A stretch of DNA of 64,000 nucleotides from CALCCV01 sp964388665 (GCA_964388665.1 CAYMBJ010000006.1:21800-85799), one strand, 5' to 3'; numbered from the stretch's first letter, positions 1-9,641 are shown. Notes: generated by a model not told the origin, from the sequence alone. Made by a program: numbers and translations.

Positions 1-2
1 TT

Positions 3-230
3 CGCTCCATTCGTGTAGAAAAGAGCGATGAAGGCTGCGAAGCCGTCTATTCAAAATCCAATTCCAAGCAGTTGATCGGTAAGTCCATGTATCCCAAGGG
101 ATGTGAGGCCTATGTTGACCAGGTCATTTCTAATCTCGAAAGCAGCAACTGGAAATGCAAAACTGTTAAAGAGGGCCTCAGCGAACTCAAAACTCCAACC
201 CAGGCCAAACCAAACACTTCCCGAGAATAG
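3..230 (+). CDS. C-terminal part of an unidentified protein (5' end outside window)
   Basis: An open frame enters from the left edge and ends at a TAG at 228-230, giving the last 75 residues of a protein whose start lies outside the window. It has three cysteines, spaced as Cys...GlyCys...TrpKCys, and a hydrophilic Pro/Thr/Lys-rich tail. No family is recognised. The regular cysteine spacing and aromatic residues suggest a folded, perhaps exported, domain rather than a random frame. It converges on the membrane-protein gene that ends at 261. Overlapping frames on either strand look like shadows. Confidence 0.55.
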   Translation, partial: RSIRVEKSDEGCEAVYSKSNSKQLIGKSMYPKGCEAYVDQVISNLESSNWKCKTVKEGLSELKTPTQAKPNTSRE

Positions 231-260
231 CTTCATTTCTATACAATCATCTGTTTTTTA

Positions 261-719
261 TTATGCTTTTTTGTCTTGCGGGCGATTTGCATCCGAAGCT
301 TTATCAGAAAATTTAAAATGAATCCGCAGACTCTTTTCCGGCAATAGCGCAATTAGCAATACCACCAGATAGGCAATATTAGAAACTTTGTGAAAAATCC
401 TCATCGGAACACCTGAAAAGGTCAACTCAGAGATGCTTTCTAAGGGACTGGTCCATCTCACGTAGGTCTGAGGCAAAGCCAACAGCACAATAAAAAGAAT
501 CAATGCAAAGAAATAGCCATCTTTTTTCTGATTTTTACCATAATCCCAAAACAGCACGGCGAGCGGGACAATACAAAAAAATAACGAAGCCAACTGGGCC
601 GCCGATTTTTTATCAAAATACGTGAAAAGCAAACCCACTACCATCGTCAGAACCAGCAGCACCAGCACCTGCCAAATCCTCTGACTTTTTCTTTTTTCTA
701 ATAAATATTTCTTCAGCAT
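261..719 (-). CDS. Hypothetical four-helix membrane protein
   Basis: This is a 152-residue protein with four clear hydrophobic segments at about residues 15-35, 41-58, 69-84 and 112-127. The N-terminus is basic and the C-terminal tail is charged and presumably cytoplasmic. No catalytic motif or named family is recognised; it resembles small DoxX-like or DUF membrane proteins only in general layout. The ATG at 719 is preceded by an AGGAA-type ribosome site about nine bases upstream. The gene stands alone between a convergent partial gene and a divergent small ORF. Function unknown. Confidence 0.6.
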   Translation of the reverse strand: MLKKYLLEKRKSQRIWQVLVLLVLTMVVGLLFTYFDKKSAAQLASLFFCIVPLAVLFWDYGKNQKKDGYFFALILFIVLLALPQTYVRWTSPLESISELTFSGVPMRIFHKVSNIAYLVVLLIALLPEKSLRIHFKFSDKASDANRPQDKKA

Positions 720-833
720 AAGACTTTTTCCTAATTGTTACTGGTCTCCGTCCATTTAAACCGCTGTTAGGATGGCCATGCCCTTGCAATTGAATTGTTA
801 CAACGAAAACCAATAAATACAAGGGGACTTATC

Positions 834-1055
834 GTGACAAAAACAAACAGCTTCCTATCGCAAGAAAAGAGTCAGGCACTAATTTCAGCACTTCAGGAGT
901 TTGGCCTAAATCCTGAACAATGGTGGTTGAAATTGCGGGGCGACAATCAGTTTTCAATCATCAACAAAAACGACTCACAATTTATCTTTTTTGGACAAGC
1001 GATCTGCATTGAGGAACAACCAAGTTGGACAAATGTACAATTGATTTCCCTCTAG
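834..1055 (+). CDS. Small hypothetical protein (73 aa), GTG start
   Basis: The frame is open from 795, but the best start is the GTG at 834, which has an AAGGGG ribosome site at 821-826. This gives 73 residues with no signal peptide. The sequence is Gln/Asn-rich with a paired Trp-Trp near the middle and looks like a small soluble domain. No family is recognised. The stop codon lies inside a copy of the short repeat CTAGTGGTC (see repeat at 1052), which also occurs next to the cytochrome-like gene and at 16.3 kb. Confidence 0.5.
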   Translation: MTKTNSFLSQEKSQALISALQEFGLNPEQWWLKLRGDNQFSIINKNDSQFIFFGQAICIEEQPSWTNVQLISL

Positions 1056-1066
1056 TGGTCTGTCAG
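1052..1066 (+). repeat. Dispersed short repeat A, copy 1
   Basis: The sequence CTAGTGGTCTGTCAG overlaps the stop codon of the small gene ending at 1055. Near-identical copies are at 2440-2454 (opposite strand, also abutting a stop codon) and 16349-16365. The shared core is CTAGTGGTC followed by YRTCCAG or a close variant. Confidence 0.45.
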
Positions 1067-1076
1067 GCAAGATACC

Positions 1077-1784
1077 TCACTGCCCAGTTACGCTTTTGCA
1101 CGGCGCCGACAACAGACTCTTTTCCCATATTTCATTGGCACTCAGTTCATCTTTTGCTTTGGGTCCAACGCCACTGTCGGTATCAGGCGACCAAGGAGAA
1201 AGGTCGCCGGGATCTCTTTTGCCAGGATATTTACCCATGATCTGAGCCCTCAGGCTTGACCAAGCTTCCTCGCCCGCTCCGTAAATATAAATTCGCTTGA
1301 GATGGCAGTACAACCCCACTTCGGTTTCAGAGAGCCAGGCATAGCGGTCCGCCGCAGTCGCCGGCGGCTCATCACCCCAGGCGATCGTGGCCATCAGTTC
1401 AATGGCTTTTGCGACAATCACTTTGGCTTCTGGCCAAGTCTCAAAATATTCAGGGTAACAATCCACAGAGGACGCAGAATAAATGGCCCTCATCACTTCG
1501 CGAACCACCGTAAAGTATTCAAAGCAACCTCCCGCCGAGTTTCCCTGTGTGCATTTTTCGCGAGCTATCTTGTAGACGGAGGGGGATGTGCGTTTTTTGT
1601 CATCGACTCTCTCTTCAATCAAATGCGCCACCGCGGCTTTTGAGTTGTCGATGTCTATATCACATTGGTCTTTGACCGGATCAAATAGGAGCGCCAGCGC
1701 TACCGCTGCCGTGATCACCACCAAAACCACCACCCATTTTGGAGTGGTCGCCAGGACTCTATTCATTTCTTGCTCAAGACCCAT
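1077..1784 (-). CDS. Hypothetical membrane-anchored protein
   Basis: This 235-residue protein has one N-terminal transmembrane segment at about residues 16-34, followed by a periplasm-type domain with at least six cysteines (Asp-Gln-Cys, Arg-Glu-Lys-Cys, Gly-Gly-Cys-Phe and others) that could form disulphides. The C-terminus is Pro/Asp/Ser-rich. No family is recognised. The annotated start is the ATG at 1784; an internal ATG seven codons later would give the same topology. It sits between two oppositely oriented genes and appears monocistronic. Confidence 0.6.
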   Translation of the reverse strand: MGLEQEMNRVLATTPKWVVVLVVITAAVALALLFDPVKDQCDIDIDNSKAAVAHLIEERVDDKKRTSPSVYKIAREKCTQGNSAGGCFEYFTVVREVMRAIYSASSVDCYPEYFETWPEAKVIVAKAIELMATIAWGDEPPATAADRYAWLSETEVGLYCHLKRIYIYGAGEEAWSSLRAQIMGKYPGKRDPGDLSPWSPDTDSGVGPKAKDELSANEIWEKSLLSAPCKSVTGQ

Positions 1785-1935
1785 ACCGTGATTCTGTCCA
1801 ATTCAGCTCTAAGGGTCAATTGTGTATAAATTTGACAATTCTGTAAAATTCTCACTGTCCTATTGCTATGAAGTTGCCTATGGTATTCTGCGAGGAACCC
1901 CGAACTGAACGAGCTGATAGCTTGAGGTAAAAAGA

Positions 1936-2439
1936 ATGCAAAAATTAAGGTTTTTAACAACTGGCAAAATTGTTTTTGGCGGTGCCCTTGTCGCCATGAT
2001 GTTGATGACCGCCTGTAGTGAAAAGAAGACAGACACAAATATTCCCATCGCTGAAGCCAACTTTGACTCCATTTACAGTGTCGTCATCTCCACTCAGTGC
2101 GAAAGATGTCATAGAAGTGACGGTGAGAACGGCGGTCTGTATTGGCTAACCGGTAGCAAGGTTGATGCTTATAGCATGCTGATCGGCAGCGGCGCCAACA
2201 GTGGCGTTGTCTCCGCACCAGGGCTCTCAAACTGCGCGGGTGTTGGCCTCAGATACATTCAACCAGGCGTCCCCTCTTCATCGTATCTGCTGGCACTGGT
2301 GTCCACGGAATACAATGACGTTCCCGATTTTGGTGGCAAAACCGGCTGCGTGGGCGAAGATCTCCACTTGGGATACATTGCCAGCCAGCAACAGGCAAAT
2401 GCCATCAAAACATGGATTGAGCAGGGAGCCAGTCAGTAG
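1936..2439 (+). CDS. Cytochrome c-like lipoprotein with one CxxCH motif
   Basis: This 167-residue protein begins with a lipoprotein signal peptide ending in Met-Thr-Ala-Cys (Cys27), so it should be lipid-anchored in the envelope. Residues 55-59 read Cys-Glu-Arg-Cys-His, the covalent haem attachment motif of c-type cytochromes, set in a context (IYSVVISTQC) typical of the cytochrome-like domains that accompany DUF1592/planctomycete-type proteins. A later conserved-looking segment, GlnProGlyxProxxSerTyrLeu, is also typical of that group, where it precedes the distal ligand region. A GAGG site lies eight bases before the ATG. Electron transfer or haem binding is inferred from the motif only. Confidence 0.75.
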   Translation: MQKLRFLTTGKIVFGGALVAMMLMTACSEKKTDTNIPIAEANFDSIYSVVISTQCERCHRSDGENGGLYWLTGSKVDAYSMLIGSGANSGVVSAPGLSNCAGVGLRYIQPGVPSSSYLLALVSTEYNDVPDFGGKTGCVGEDLHLGYIASQQQANAIKTWIEQGASQ

Positions 2440-2454
2440 CTGGACGGACCACTA
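2440..2454 (-). repeat. Dispersed short repeat A, copy 2 (inverted)
   Basis: Read on the minus strand this is CTAGTGGTCCGTCCAG. It begins one base after the stop codon of the cytochrome-like gene and matches the copies at 1052 and 16349. Confidence 0.45.
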
Positions 2455-2484
2455 GCCTAAAAGCCGCATGATTGAAGCAAGGCT

Positions 2485-5400
2485 TCAGTTCGTCTTTAAG
2501 ATTTCTTGCTTAAGAGTTTGCGCTCGTTGATACAGCTTCGGTTCCAAGTCCTTTATAGATAAAAACTGATTTGCCAAATCGCTAGGAGAGAGTTTTTTCC
2601 CGGCAGCTTCTGAGTCAAGAATTCTCGAATACAGGTCAATCTTGCCGATCTGGTAGAGCAGCACCGGAGGTTTGACCTTAATCTTATTTGCAATGCTTAC
2701 GTAGTCTTTCATCTTTTGCGAGATCTGCCCTGCCAGCTTTGGTTCCAAATTCACTTTGGCAATTTCTGACAACAAAAATAGACTCTCCAGCGTTTTAAAT
2801 GCCGTATTGGAAAAGTCTTGTTTTACATTGTCGTAATAGTCCTTTGCCAGAAGCCAACTTCGCTCAAGACAATTGACTCGCTGAGGAGAAGACATTGAAG
2901 TGAAAGCCTGTGTACACAAGCGAATTCTGTTTTTCAATACCTCTTCAAAATAGGCTTCATCTTGAATCTTGAGTTCTGCCAAGCTCCCTTTGATCGCAAG
3001 CAATTTGTTTTCTCGGATTTCAAGAGTCTGAACGGCCGCGGCCTTTTGTTTGAGCTCTTCAAGAGCCTGAGCCTTAAGTCCCAACGCATTGAGTGTTGCA
3101 CGAGTGTGGACAAAGGCCTTTGCGCTTGCTGGAGACTGGGCCAAAATAAAATCGAAATGCGGCAGGCTTTCTGCAATCTTCTTTGTTCGAAGAAGCGCAA
3201 GACCGTACATTAGGTGAAGTTTTATTTGATGGTCGGGTGAAAGCACCTTTGCAACAGGTAGCAATTTGTCAAAATGCACAATCGCCTGTTCATAACTTTG
3301 ATTGGAGGTGGCCAAAAAGCCCAACTGCATATTCACCGCACGACGCTGTGAATCTGATAGTTCTTTACGGTCAGCCAGTGACGTGAGAACCTCCAATGCT
3401 TTGGTTTCGTCGCCCACGTGAAACAAACTCTTGGACCACCACCAGCGCACAGCCAGCTCCGGAGAAAAATCCACAAAGGGGCGCTGCGCCCGCATTTCAA
3501 AATATCGAGCCGAGAGTCCATAATTCTTTAAGAGGTGATGTAGCACTCCCAGGTTCTCGAGCGCCGCCGCCCTGACCCGCGGGTTTTCGCGTGAGAGATC
3601 TAGGCTGAGCACTAAACTTCGATTCGCCGACTCACCTATCGCTGCGTTGAACTCTTCGCCAGGCTTCTTTTGCTGCAGCTTCTTCATGTATGCAAAGCCT
3701 AGAACCAAATAGCGAATTCCACTTTGGTCATCACTCATCGACTCCAAGCGCTGAATCACTTCATCGTAGTCCACCTCGCCATCGGGACGAAAGAGGGCCA
3801 ATACCGCATCGACAAAGGGCAGGCTTCGTCCAACGAATTGATTGGTCTTCATGTTTTGGTAGGCCTTTTCGAGGGAGCCATACTCCTTGGCAGCAGTATT
3901 CGTTTTAATAAATTGATAATGAGATTCAAGATCCTCGGTGGACACTGCCGCACCATAAAAAGCGCCATAGGCAGCGGTCAGTTTCTTTTGCGCCAAATAA
4001 TAGTACCCCTTGTCCAAGAGCACAGAGATTAAAAAACGTGTGGCATAATTGTATTCGGTGCTTGATGGCAATACATAGCGCTGGAAGGCCGAAGCTGCGT
4101 AGCCCAAATACACATAGTCTTGCGCAGCTGCCAAATTGTGAACCAAGCGCATGCCCAAAACTCGTCGCATAAAATAGTCGTCGCGATATTGCGTGAGGCG
4201 TTTATCAAGAGACCTCCAAAGATCGACTTTTTGCTTTTCATCCGTGGCCTCTGCGAGCGCCGTACCGCCAATCTCTGATTCAAAGAACTCAATGAGTTCT
4301 GGTTTGCCATTTTTTAATGACAGATCCCGGAACTGCGCATTCATTGCGGCTTTAACAGCAGGCGAACTCTGGTCGGCATAAAGCCCGGCAAAAAAAGCAA
4401 ACGCCAAGCGCTGATCACGGGTGAGCTGCGGTGATGTTAGCAAAGGCAAAAATAATCGCAAGGATTCGAGTGTTATTTTTTCTTGAGCATCCAAGTGGTT
4501 TTTCAAAACTCTAAAATAGACCTGTGCCTGCCACGGCGAATTGAACTTAGAGCTGAGTAGCAGGTTGAGCTTCTTCACGGCCCCGCTAGGACGTTGATAA
4601 ATGTTTTCCAATTGAGCCGCAAACAAGCTTGCATAAATGGAATCCTTGGGCAGCGTTTGCGAGCGTCGCTGAAGTGACAGCACCTTGGCTTGAAAAGCTC
4701 CGGTAGTGAGTTTAGATAGATTCCTTTTCCAAGCTTGCCACAATTCCACCATAGATTCGGTCCACTGCAAATCTGCCTGATCAAGAAGAGGAGGCGTCGA
4801 CACTTTGAGGCGGCTCAAGAGAAACAGTGTTGATTCGTCATCTTCTATAAAAAAATAATCGCTCAAATATCGCAGCATGAGATCACCAGTTCGAGAATTA
4901 GGGCTTTTCGCCTGAATGTGGTTGAGGAGCAACAGGCGCTCCTCAATGCTACGTGCGGTCTCATGGGCATTCCACAAGGTCTTAGCATCCCAATCAGGGG
5001 GAATAACACCGGTCAGAGGCAATCGATAAATATCGAGTGAGCCTTCAAAATCACAGGTGAGATACAGTTCCTTTTGCGCTTGTGGATAGCTGCAGTTTTG
5101 CTCCAACGAAGTGATTTGGAGTGGCTGCAGCGCTTCGGTCACGGTCTGTTCGGGTGCTGGCATTCTGTAAATGACGCCGCGGTCGCTGGCATCTATCCGT
5201 TGATCATTGTTGGTGTCAGAGATGAACTGAGCAAAATAGATGTACTTGTCATCTGGAGTCAGTGTCGGAAAACCACTGCGCCCCTGAACGTTGACAAAAA
5301 TATTTTGCGGACTGCCACCATTGAGAGAAAAGATACTGAACCAATTTTTATCTTCGGAGGGCAAGGACTCAGTAACGAGAATTTTCTGAGAGGTGTGGAA

Positions 5401-6003
5401 TGCCACCGGAGCTGAAATAAACCCCTCATAGACAGATCGCACATTTTGATTTTCCAAATTGGCAACCATCAGTTTTACTTTCTGCGCACCCGGCTCACGA
5501 AGCAAAAAGCCAACATGAGTGTTGTCGACCCAAAAGGGCGAGTACCTCTCGCCCTCGGGAAGCGATAGGCATTGGAGAAAATTGGATAGAAAACTCCAGA
5601 GACAAACTTCGCCTCGAGCATCATTCTTAAAATAGCGAAATGCCAAACGATGGCCATCCGGAGATACTACGGGCTGATCCGCATCACCCTCACCTTTGAT
5701 CACAGCCACCTTTTTTGCGGTCGCCAAATTTAGCGCCATCACCTGTGGGGCAAAGTTGAGCTTTTCGGTAAAATAAATTTGCTGCCCGCTGGGGTCTAGG
5801 CTCGCCTGATAGTTGTCTTCTGGCCCCACAGTGATCTTTTTTAAGCTGCGATACTGCAGAAAGCTCCCCAGTCGCCGTTCAGAAGCTGTTTTCGTTGCCT
5901 CTTCCGCTGAGCAGACAAGAGGAACTTGCGCAACTGTGACCAGCAGCGCGCACGCCAATGCGATTTTCTTGTGCGAAATTTGACTCAGAAAGCGAACTAA
6001 CAT
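2485..6003 (-). CDS. Large exported beta-propeller (PD40/TolB-like) and TPR protein
   Basis: This exported protein of about 1172 residues has a Sec signal peptide at residues 1-32. Residues ~40-340 contain repeated blocks such as Val-Ser-Pro-Asp-Gly and Leu-Thr-Pro-Asp-Asp-Lys-Tyr-Ile-Tyr, the PD40/WD-like blades of TolB-type propellers. From about residue 640 to 1040 there are helical TPR-like pairs (Ala-x-Glu-Asn-Leu-Gly, Ala-Leu-Leu-Arg-Thr). The frame is open further upstream, but the ATG at 6003 has a GAGGTG site six bases before it and starts the signal peptide. It follows the small lipoprotein by about 70 bases on the same strand, so it is probably the last gene of the S1/AsmA-like operon. 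A scaffold or envelope-assembly role is inference. Confidence 0.75.
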   Translation of the reverse strand: MLVRFLSQISHKKIALACALLVTVAQVPLVCSAEEATKTASERRLGSFLQYRSLKKITVGPEDNYQASLDPSGQQIYFTEKLNFAPQVMALNLATAKKVAVIKGEGDADQPVVSPDGHRLAFRYFKNDARGEVCLWSFLSNFLQCLSLPEGERYSPFWVDNTHVGFLLREPGAQKVKLMVANLENQNVRSVYEGFISAPVAFHTSQKILVTESLPSEDKNWFSIFSLNGGSPQNIFVNVQGRSGFPTLTPDDKYIYFAQFISDTNNDQRIDASDRGVIYRMPAPEQTVTEALQPLQITSLEQNCSYPQAQKELYLTCDFEGSLDIYRLPLTGVIPPDWDAKTLWNAHETARSIEERLLLLNHIQAKSPNSRTGDLMLRYLSDYFFIEDDESTLFLLSRLKVSTPPLLDQADLQWTESMVELWQAWKRNLSKLTTGAFQAKVLSLQRRSQTLPKDSIYASLFAAQLENIYQRPSGAVKKLNLLLSSKFNSPWQAQVYFRVLKNHLDAQEKITLESLRLFLPLLTSPQLTRDQRLAFAFFAGLYADQSSPAVKAAMNAQFRDLSLKNGKPELIEFFESEIGGTALAEATDEKQKVDLWRSLDKRLTQYRDDYFMRRVLGMRLVHNLAAAQDYVYLGYAASAFQRYVLPSSTEYNYATRFLISVLLDKGYYYLAQKKLTAAYGAFYGAAVSTEDLESHYQFIKTNTAAKEYGSLEKAYQNMKTNQFVGRSLPFVDAVLALFRPDGEVDYDEVIQRLESMSDDQSGIRYLVLGFAYMKKLQQKKPGEEFNAAIGESANRSLVLSLDLSRENPRVRAAALENLGVLHHLLKNYGLSARYFEMRAQRPFVDFSPELAVRWWWSKSLFHVGDETKALEVLTSLADRKELSDSQRRAVNMQLGFLATSNQSYEQAIVHFDKLLPVAKVLSPDHQIKLHLMYGLALLRTKKIAESLPHFDFILAQSPASAKAFVHTRATLNALGLKAQALEELKQKAAAVQTLEIRENKLLAIKGSLAELKIQDEAYFEEVLKNRIRLCTQAFTSMSSPQRVNCLERSWLLAKDYYDNVKQDFSNTAFKTLESLFLLSEIAKVNLEPKLAGQISQKMKDYVSIANKIKVKPPVLLYQIGKIDLYSRILDSEAAGKKLSPSDLANQFLSIKDLEPKLYQRAQTLKQEILKTN

Positions 6004-6075
6004 CATATACACCTCGTAAAAAACAATCGAAAGCCCCAGCCACAATCTATCCATAGAAAGTGATAGACTCTTGCT

Positions 6076-6441
6076 CTACTTTTTGATTGGTTTTGCTTTA
6101 GGATCTTGGGTTGAATCTGACTTCGGCACGGACACCGCAGATTTTACCGAGACCAACTGCACCTCTTGCGGCAAAACGCCCGTGACCTTTTTGCGCCAAC
6201 TCGAGTCGTTGCCATCAACATACTCCACAGGCTCGCTGCTCATTGATGATTGCAAAAACTGCGACTCCAGCTCGGGCCAGTTACCTGAAGCTTCTTCTTC
6301 TAGGACCGTTTGTCGATCCATTACGTAGACTTTCGGACTGCAGCCAATAGCAACAAAAGCGGACCCGAGAAATAAGAATAGCGATACCAAACTCAAATCA
6401 AGTTTAGACCGAGATGGAAATTGGTATAAATTGTTTTTCAT
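6076..6441 (-). CDS. Small lipoprotein downstream of the AsmA/YdbH-like gene
   Basis: This 121-residue protein has a lipoprotein signal ending in Val-Ala-Ile-Gly-Cys (Cys34). The mature part starts Cys-Ser-Pro-Lys-Val-Tyr-Val and is short and charged, with an acidic Leu-Glu-Glu-Glu stretch and a basic tail. Its ATG overlaps the stop codon of the upstream AsmA-like gene (ATGA, 6438-6441), implying translational coupling. The pairing of a giant AsmA-like protein with a tiny lipoprotein starting Cys-Ser/Thr-Pro-Arg/Lys resembles the YdbH-YnbE pair of enterobacteria, where YnbE completes an intermembrane bridge. That analogy is inference. Confidence 0.7.
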   Translation of the reverse strand: MKNNLYQFPSRSKLDLSLVSLFLFLGSAFVAIGCSPKVYVMDRQTVLEEEASGNWPELESQFLQSSMSSEPVEYVDGNDSSWRKKVTGVLPQEVQLVSVKSAVSVPKSDSTQDPKAKPIKK

Positions 6442-9400
6442 TCTAATCGTATCTCCTTTAACTGAGAAGAAATGCTCCGTGAATAGGGTGTCAAAAAACT
6501 AGAAATTGGGATGCCACGTATTTTTGAAACTGGATTTGCAATATTGAGATCCACATCTAGGTCCATCAGCCCAGCATAAAATCGCATCGATAGCTGTTTT
6601 GGATAAGCATAGGCCAATAGCGTGCGCATTTTATTAAATTGCTCATTGATATATTCTGGATCCAAAACATTCATAAGCGAGAGCAGCTGATCATCACCCA
6701 ACTGAGTCACGTCGATTCTACCATCCAAAGAACGGGCATTGACATTGTAGACGATGGCCATGCGTGCAGTGATGGGCTTGTCGGTCGGTTGTCGATGCCC
6801 AGGCGGTGATGCCGGGAAAATCTCGCGAGGCACAACATTGGTCAGCCTTGCCAGAAGACCCAATGCTGGTTGTGCAGAATTGAAATCAAAATAAAATTCA
6901 CCCCCTGCTTGACCACTCCCGAGAGTCAAATTGAATTTTTGTCCCTGAAGCAAATTTTGGTGGAGCCGCATATATATAACGAGCGGGCCGTAATCAATTC
7001 CTTTATAACGAATGCTTTGAATCGCCAGTGGTTGAGAATTCGACAACAGTGGCTCTACGCGATCAAAGGTGACACGAATAAATGCGTTAAGGTTCACTAG
7101 CTCCTGAAACTTAAGCCCACCCTTTTCTAGACGGAGCTGTTCTTGAAAGGGAATTTGACCGGACACTTTGGTCAGCGAGATCCCTTGAGCACGATTATTG
7201 TAGAAAAAGTCCGTGAACTGAAGACTGCCATCTAGACTGAGGCGATTTCCGCCGCGAAAAAAAACACTAATGGGCGTTCGAAATTGTCCTTTTAACTCCT
7301 GATCAGAGGTGAGTGAGAAAGTATTTTTAATATTGCCTTCGATAGCTCCTTGCAATTGATATTCCTTAGGATGCCCCTGGGCAACACCTACAAATTTGGC
7401 TGCAAGAGTGTTTTGATCAATTTTCAATTCCAAAATCTTAAGCCGCGTGACATTGCCCTCACTTGAAACATCGAGTTTCAATGAGGCCGTGTCCGTTGAA
7501 TATTCGCGACCCTGCGATTCATCACTTTTTAACTTAATTTTGGTTTTGACTGCATTGAGTGAAAACTGAAGGTCCAAATTATTGCCAAAATCAGAGCCCG
7601 AATGACTGAATTCGCCACTGCCTTTGACTTCTGCCGAGCGAACCACATCAGCATAGGCCACACGCTCCGCTGTCAGATTCATTTTGGCTTTGCGTCTATT
7701 GTCTTTTTGCTCCATCGAAAAAGCAACAGATCCACTTGGGAAAACGGGCTTCTTTGTGACGGCGTCATGCCAATTGAGCGTGCTTGCTATTTTAACAGGC
7801 CACTCAAAAACCGTCTTGTTTTTGAGTGTTTGAAATTCTGAGCTCAAATCAAAATTGATTTTGGGGGCACCCATATCTGCAAACTTTTTCGAAATTACGA
7901 AATAAGAATTCGCTATATGTAAATCCACCAGCCCCTTAATGCCCACTTTCTGTGAGCTCGTCTCCTGTACTGGGGATTCTTGATCCATCTCGGATTGGCT
8001 ATAGTCACTATCTACAACCAGCACCTCTTGATCGCCAGCAAACACCTTCCAATCAACCCTCACTTTTGCTGACGAAAACGCTTCAGAGCGAGCGCTGATC
8101 TTTAATGGCAGAGGTTTGCTAAGGTACATGTTTTTACGAGCCGAAGTCTTTATGGTCTTCGGCTGAACAGCGAAGTCCGCATTGAGAGCCAGCCTTCTCT
8201 GTCCAGAGGAGTTTTGTTCTATATTAAAGTTGAACTCGCTTTCTGAAACATTAAAATCATCTTTCAACGCAAAGGCATCGGCTTTGATTTCAACCTTTGC
8301 ATTGAACTCAGCATCGGCCCAAGGTTTTGAAGAAAAATCAACAATATCCTTTGCAACCCCCCGCCGATCCAACTGCCAAGTGACCTCGATACCTGGAACG
8401 GACACCACTGGCAATTCAGACACAATGCCAAGGTCTCCGAGCAGACCTTTCATTTCTTGCAATTGCAAATCGCCATGAACTACAGATTTTAGTCCCTGTG
8501 GATCTTTTGCAAGAAGAGCCAATTTGCTCGTAAAGAATGCCTTGCCCAGGTACTTACCGTTTAAATCCAATCTTAACATCGAAAGCTCTTTGTCGGTCTC
8601 AAGGCCAAGACCAAAGATGAGCGGCTTCGCTAAGATCTTATTTTTAAACATCAGCGCTTCGAGCTCCGCACGCCATTGCCAGCGAAACAAATTGCCAGTG
8701 TCATTGTTAACAAAACGGGCACTGCCAATCTTTAGAGAATCATCTAAAGCGAGATCGCTCACTTCTAGGCCCAACTCAAGCTGTTTGGGCGTGAGGCGAT
8801 AAATGTCCTGATCCTTTTCGAATAGAAGATCCACATTGGCGCCAAGATTCCACAAAAATTGCAACTGCGAAGCCTGTGAAATCTGAGCAGACTGAGCAGA
8901 CTGAGAAGATTGAGAAGATTGAGTTTGCGACGGCACCTTCGTCGCAGGATCCGTTTTATCGGAATCCGTGGTGATCGCCAAATAGTCTCCTGCCGCTTTC
9001 GAATCAATTTCAACTTTCACCGCAATTTGCTTTTCCGTTGCAGCGAATCGCCCTTGGGTGACGAGGTTGCGAAAATGAACAAGAGTCGTTTTGTCTATGT
9101 TACCAAGCTTCGCTGTGGATTTGAAACTGCCCGCAAGGGGACCTAGGCTATACTCTTCAACCCTCACTTCGATGGGAATCATCGCAAACAAATTTGCAAT
9201 CTGGCGATCCAGCTCCAGACCGCCATTTGGAGTTTCGTCTTGGGAAAGCGCTTGGAGGCTGAGATCTGTGTGTATGCCTTTGAGCGTGAGTTTTGCAATA
9301 TCCACGCGGATTGGAAAAAAACCAATATCGTATACGATATCGAACTCTTCAACTTGCGCGTCCATTGCCAAAGTCGCCGTCTGCATCTTTATACGCAAGT

Positions 9401-9641
9401 TTTGCAAGGAGATCTCATGAAAGAGGTCAATCTGGCTTTGATCGAATTCGACAACTGTGCCCTTTTCCGCCATCACACTTTGCAGTTTTGCAAGAAGCCA
9501 TCGCTGCCCGTTGGCTGTCTGCATAAACCACAGACTCAAGGCAAATAGCAAAACCGCTGCAAACGCCAGCCCAGAAAAAATGAGGAGCAGTTTTTTTATC
9601 GAACGATAGCCCTGCACATCCGCTGCGACCTGATGTATCAA
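6438..9641 (-). CDS. AsmA/TamB/YdbH-like intermembrane protein
   Basis: This 1067-residue protein has one N-terminal membrane anchor at about residues 18-40 and a very long beta-rich periplasmic domain of alternating polar and hydrophobic residues, the hallmark of AsmA-like repeating beta-groove bridge proteins that carry phospholipid between membranes. The C-terminal 200 residues (GlyLeuLeuAlaArgLeu...ProIleThrAlaArgMetAla) resemble the conserved end of that superfamily. A low-complexity Gln/Ser tract near residue 245 is encoded by 9-bp repeats. Translation appears to start at a TTG (9641) four bases from the stop of the S1 gene, with AAGGG seven bases before it. The 3' end overlaps the small lipoprotein gene by four bases. 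The family assignment is firm at superfamily level only. Confidence 0.75.
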   Translation of the reverse strand: MIHQVAADVQGYRSIKKLLLIFSGLAFAAVLLFALSLWFMQTANGQRWLLAKLQSVMAEKGTVVEFDQSQIDLFHEISLQNLRIKMQTATLAMDAQVEEFDIVYDIGFFPIRVDIAKLTLKGIHTDLSLQALSQDETPNGGLELDRQIANLFAMIPIEVRVEEYSLGPLAGSFKSTAKLGNIDKTTLVHFRNLVTQGRFAATEKQIAVKVEIDSKAAGDYLAITTDSDKTDPATKVPSQTQSSQSSQSAQSAQISQASQLQFLWNLGANVDLLFEKDQDIYRLTPKQLELGLEVSDLALDDSLKIGSARFVNNDTGNLFRWQWRAELEALMFKNKILAKPLIFGLGLETDKELSMLRLDLNGKYLGKAFFTSKLALLAKDPQGLKSVVHGDLQLQEMKGLLGDLGIVSELPVVSVPGIEVTWQLDRRGVAKDIVDFSSKPWADAEFNAKVEIKADAFALKDDFNVSESEFNFNIEQNSSGQRRLALNADFAVQPKTIKTSARKNMYLSKPLPLKISARSEAFSSAKVRVDWKVFAGDQEVLVVDSDYSQSEMDQESPVQETSSQKVGIKGLVDLHIANSYFVISKKFADMGAPKINFDLSSEFQTLKNKTVFEWPVKIASTLNWHDAVTKKPVFPSGSVAFSMEQKDNRRKAKMNLTAERVAYADVVRSAEVKGSGEFSHSGSDFGNNLDLQFSLNAVKTKIKLKSDESQGREYSTDTASLKLDVSSEGNVTRLKILELKIDQNTLAAKFVGVAQGHPKEYQLQGAIEGNIKNTFSLTSDQELKGQFRTPISVFFRGGNRLSLDGSLQFTDFFYNNRAQGISLTKVSGQIPFQEQLRLEKGGLKFQELVNLNAFIRVTFDRVEPLLSNSQPLAIQSIRYKGIDYGPLVIYMRLHQNLLQGQKFNLTLGSGQAGGEFYFDFNSAQPALGLLARLTNVVPREIFPASPPGHRQPTDKPITARMAIVYNVNARSLDGRIDVTQLGDDQLLSLMNVLDPEYINEQFNKMRTLLAYAYPKQLSMRFYAGLMDLDVDLNIANPVSKIRGIPISSFLTPYSRSISSQLKEIRLE
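8884..8922. repeat. 9-bp coding tandem repeat in the AsmA-like gene
   Basis: Two copies of TGAGCAGAC are followed by two of TGAGAAGAT and a partial unit. On the minus strand they encode a Gln-Ser-Ser/Ala low-complexity stretch. The copy number keeps the frame, so this is a likely length-variable linker. Confidence 0.6.
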
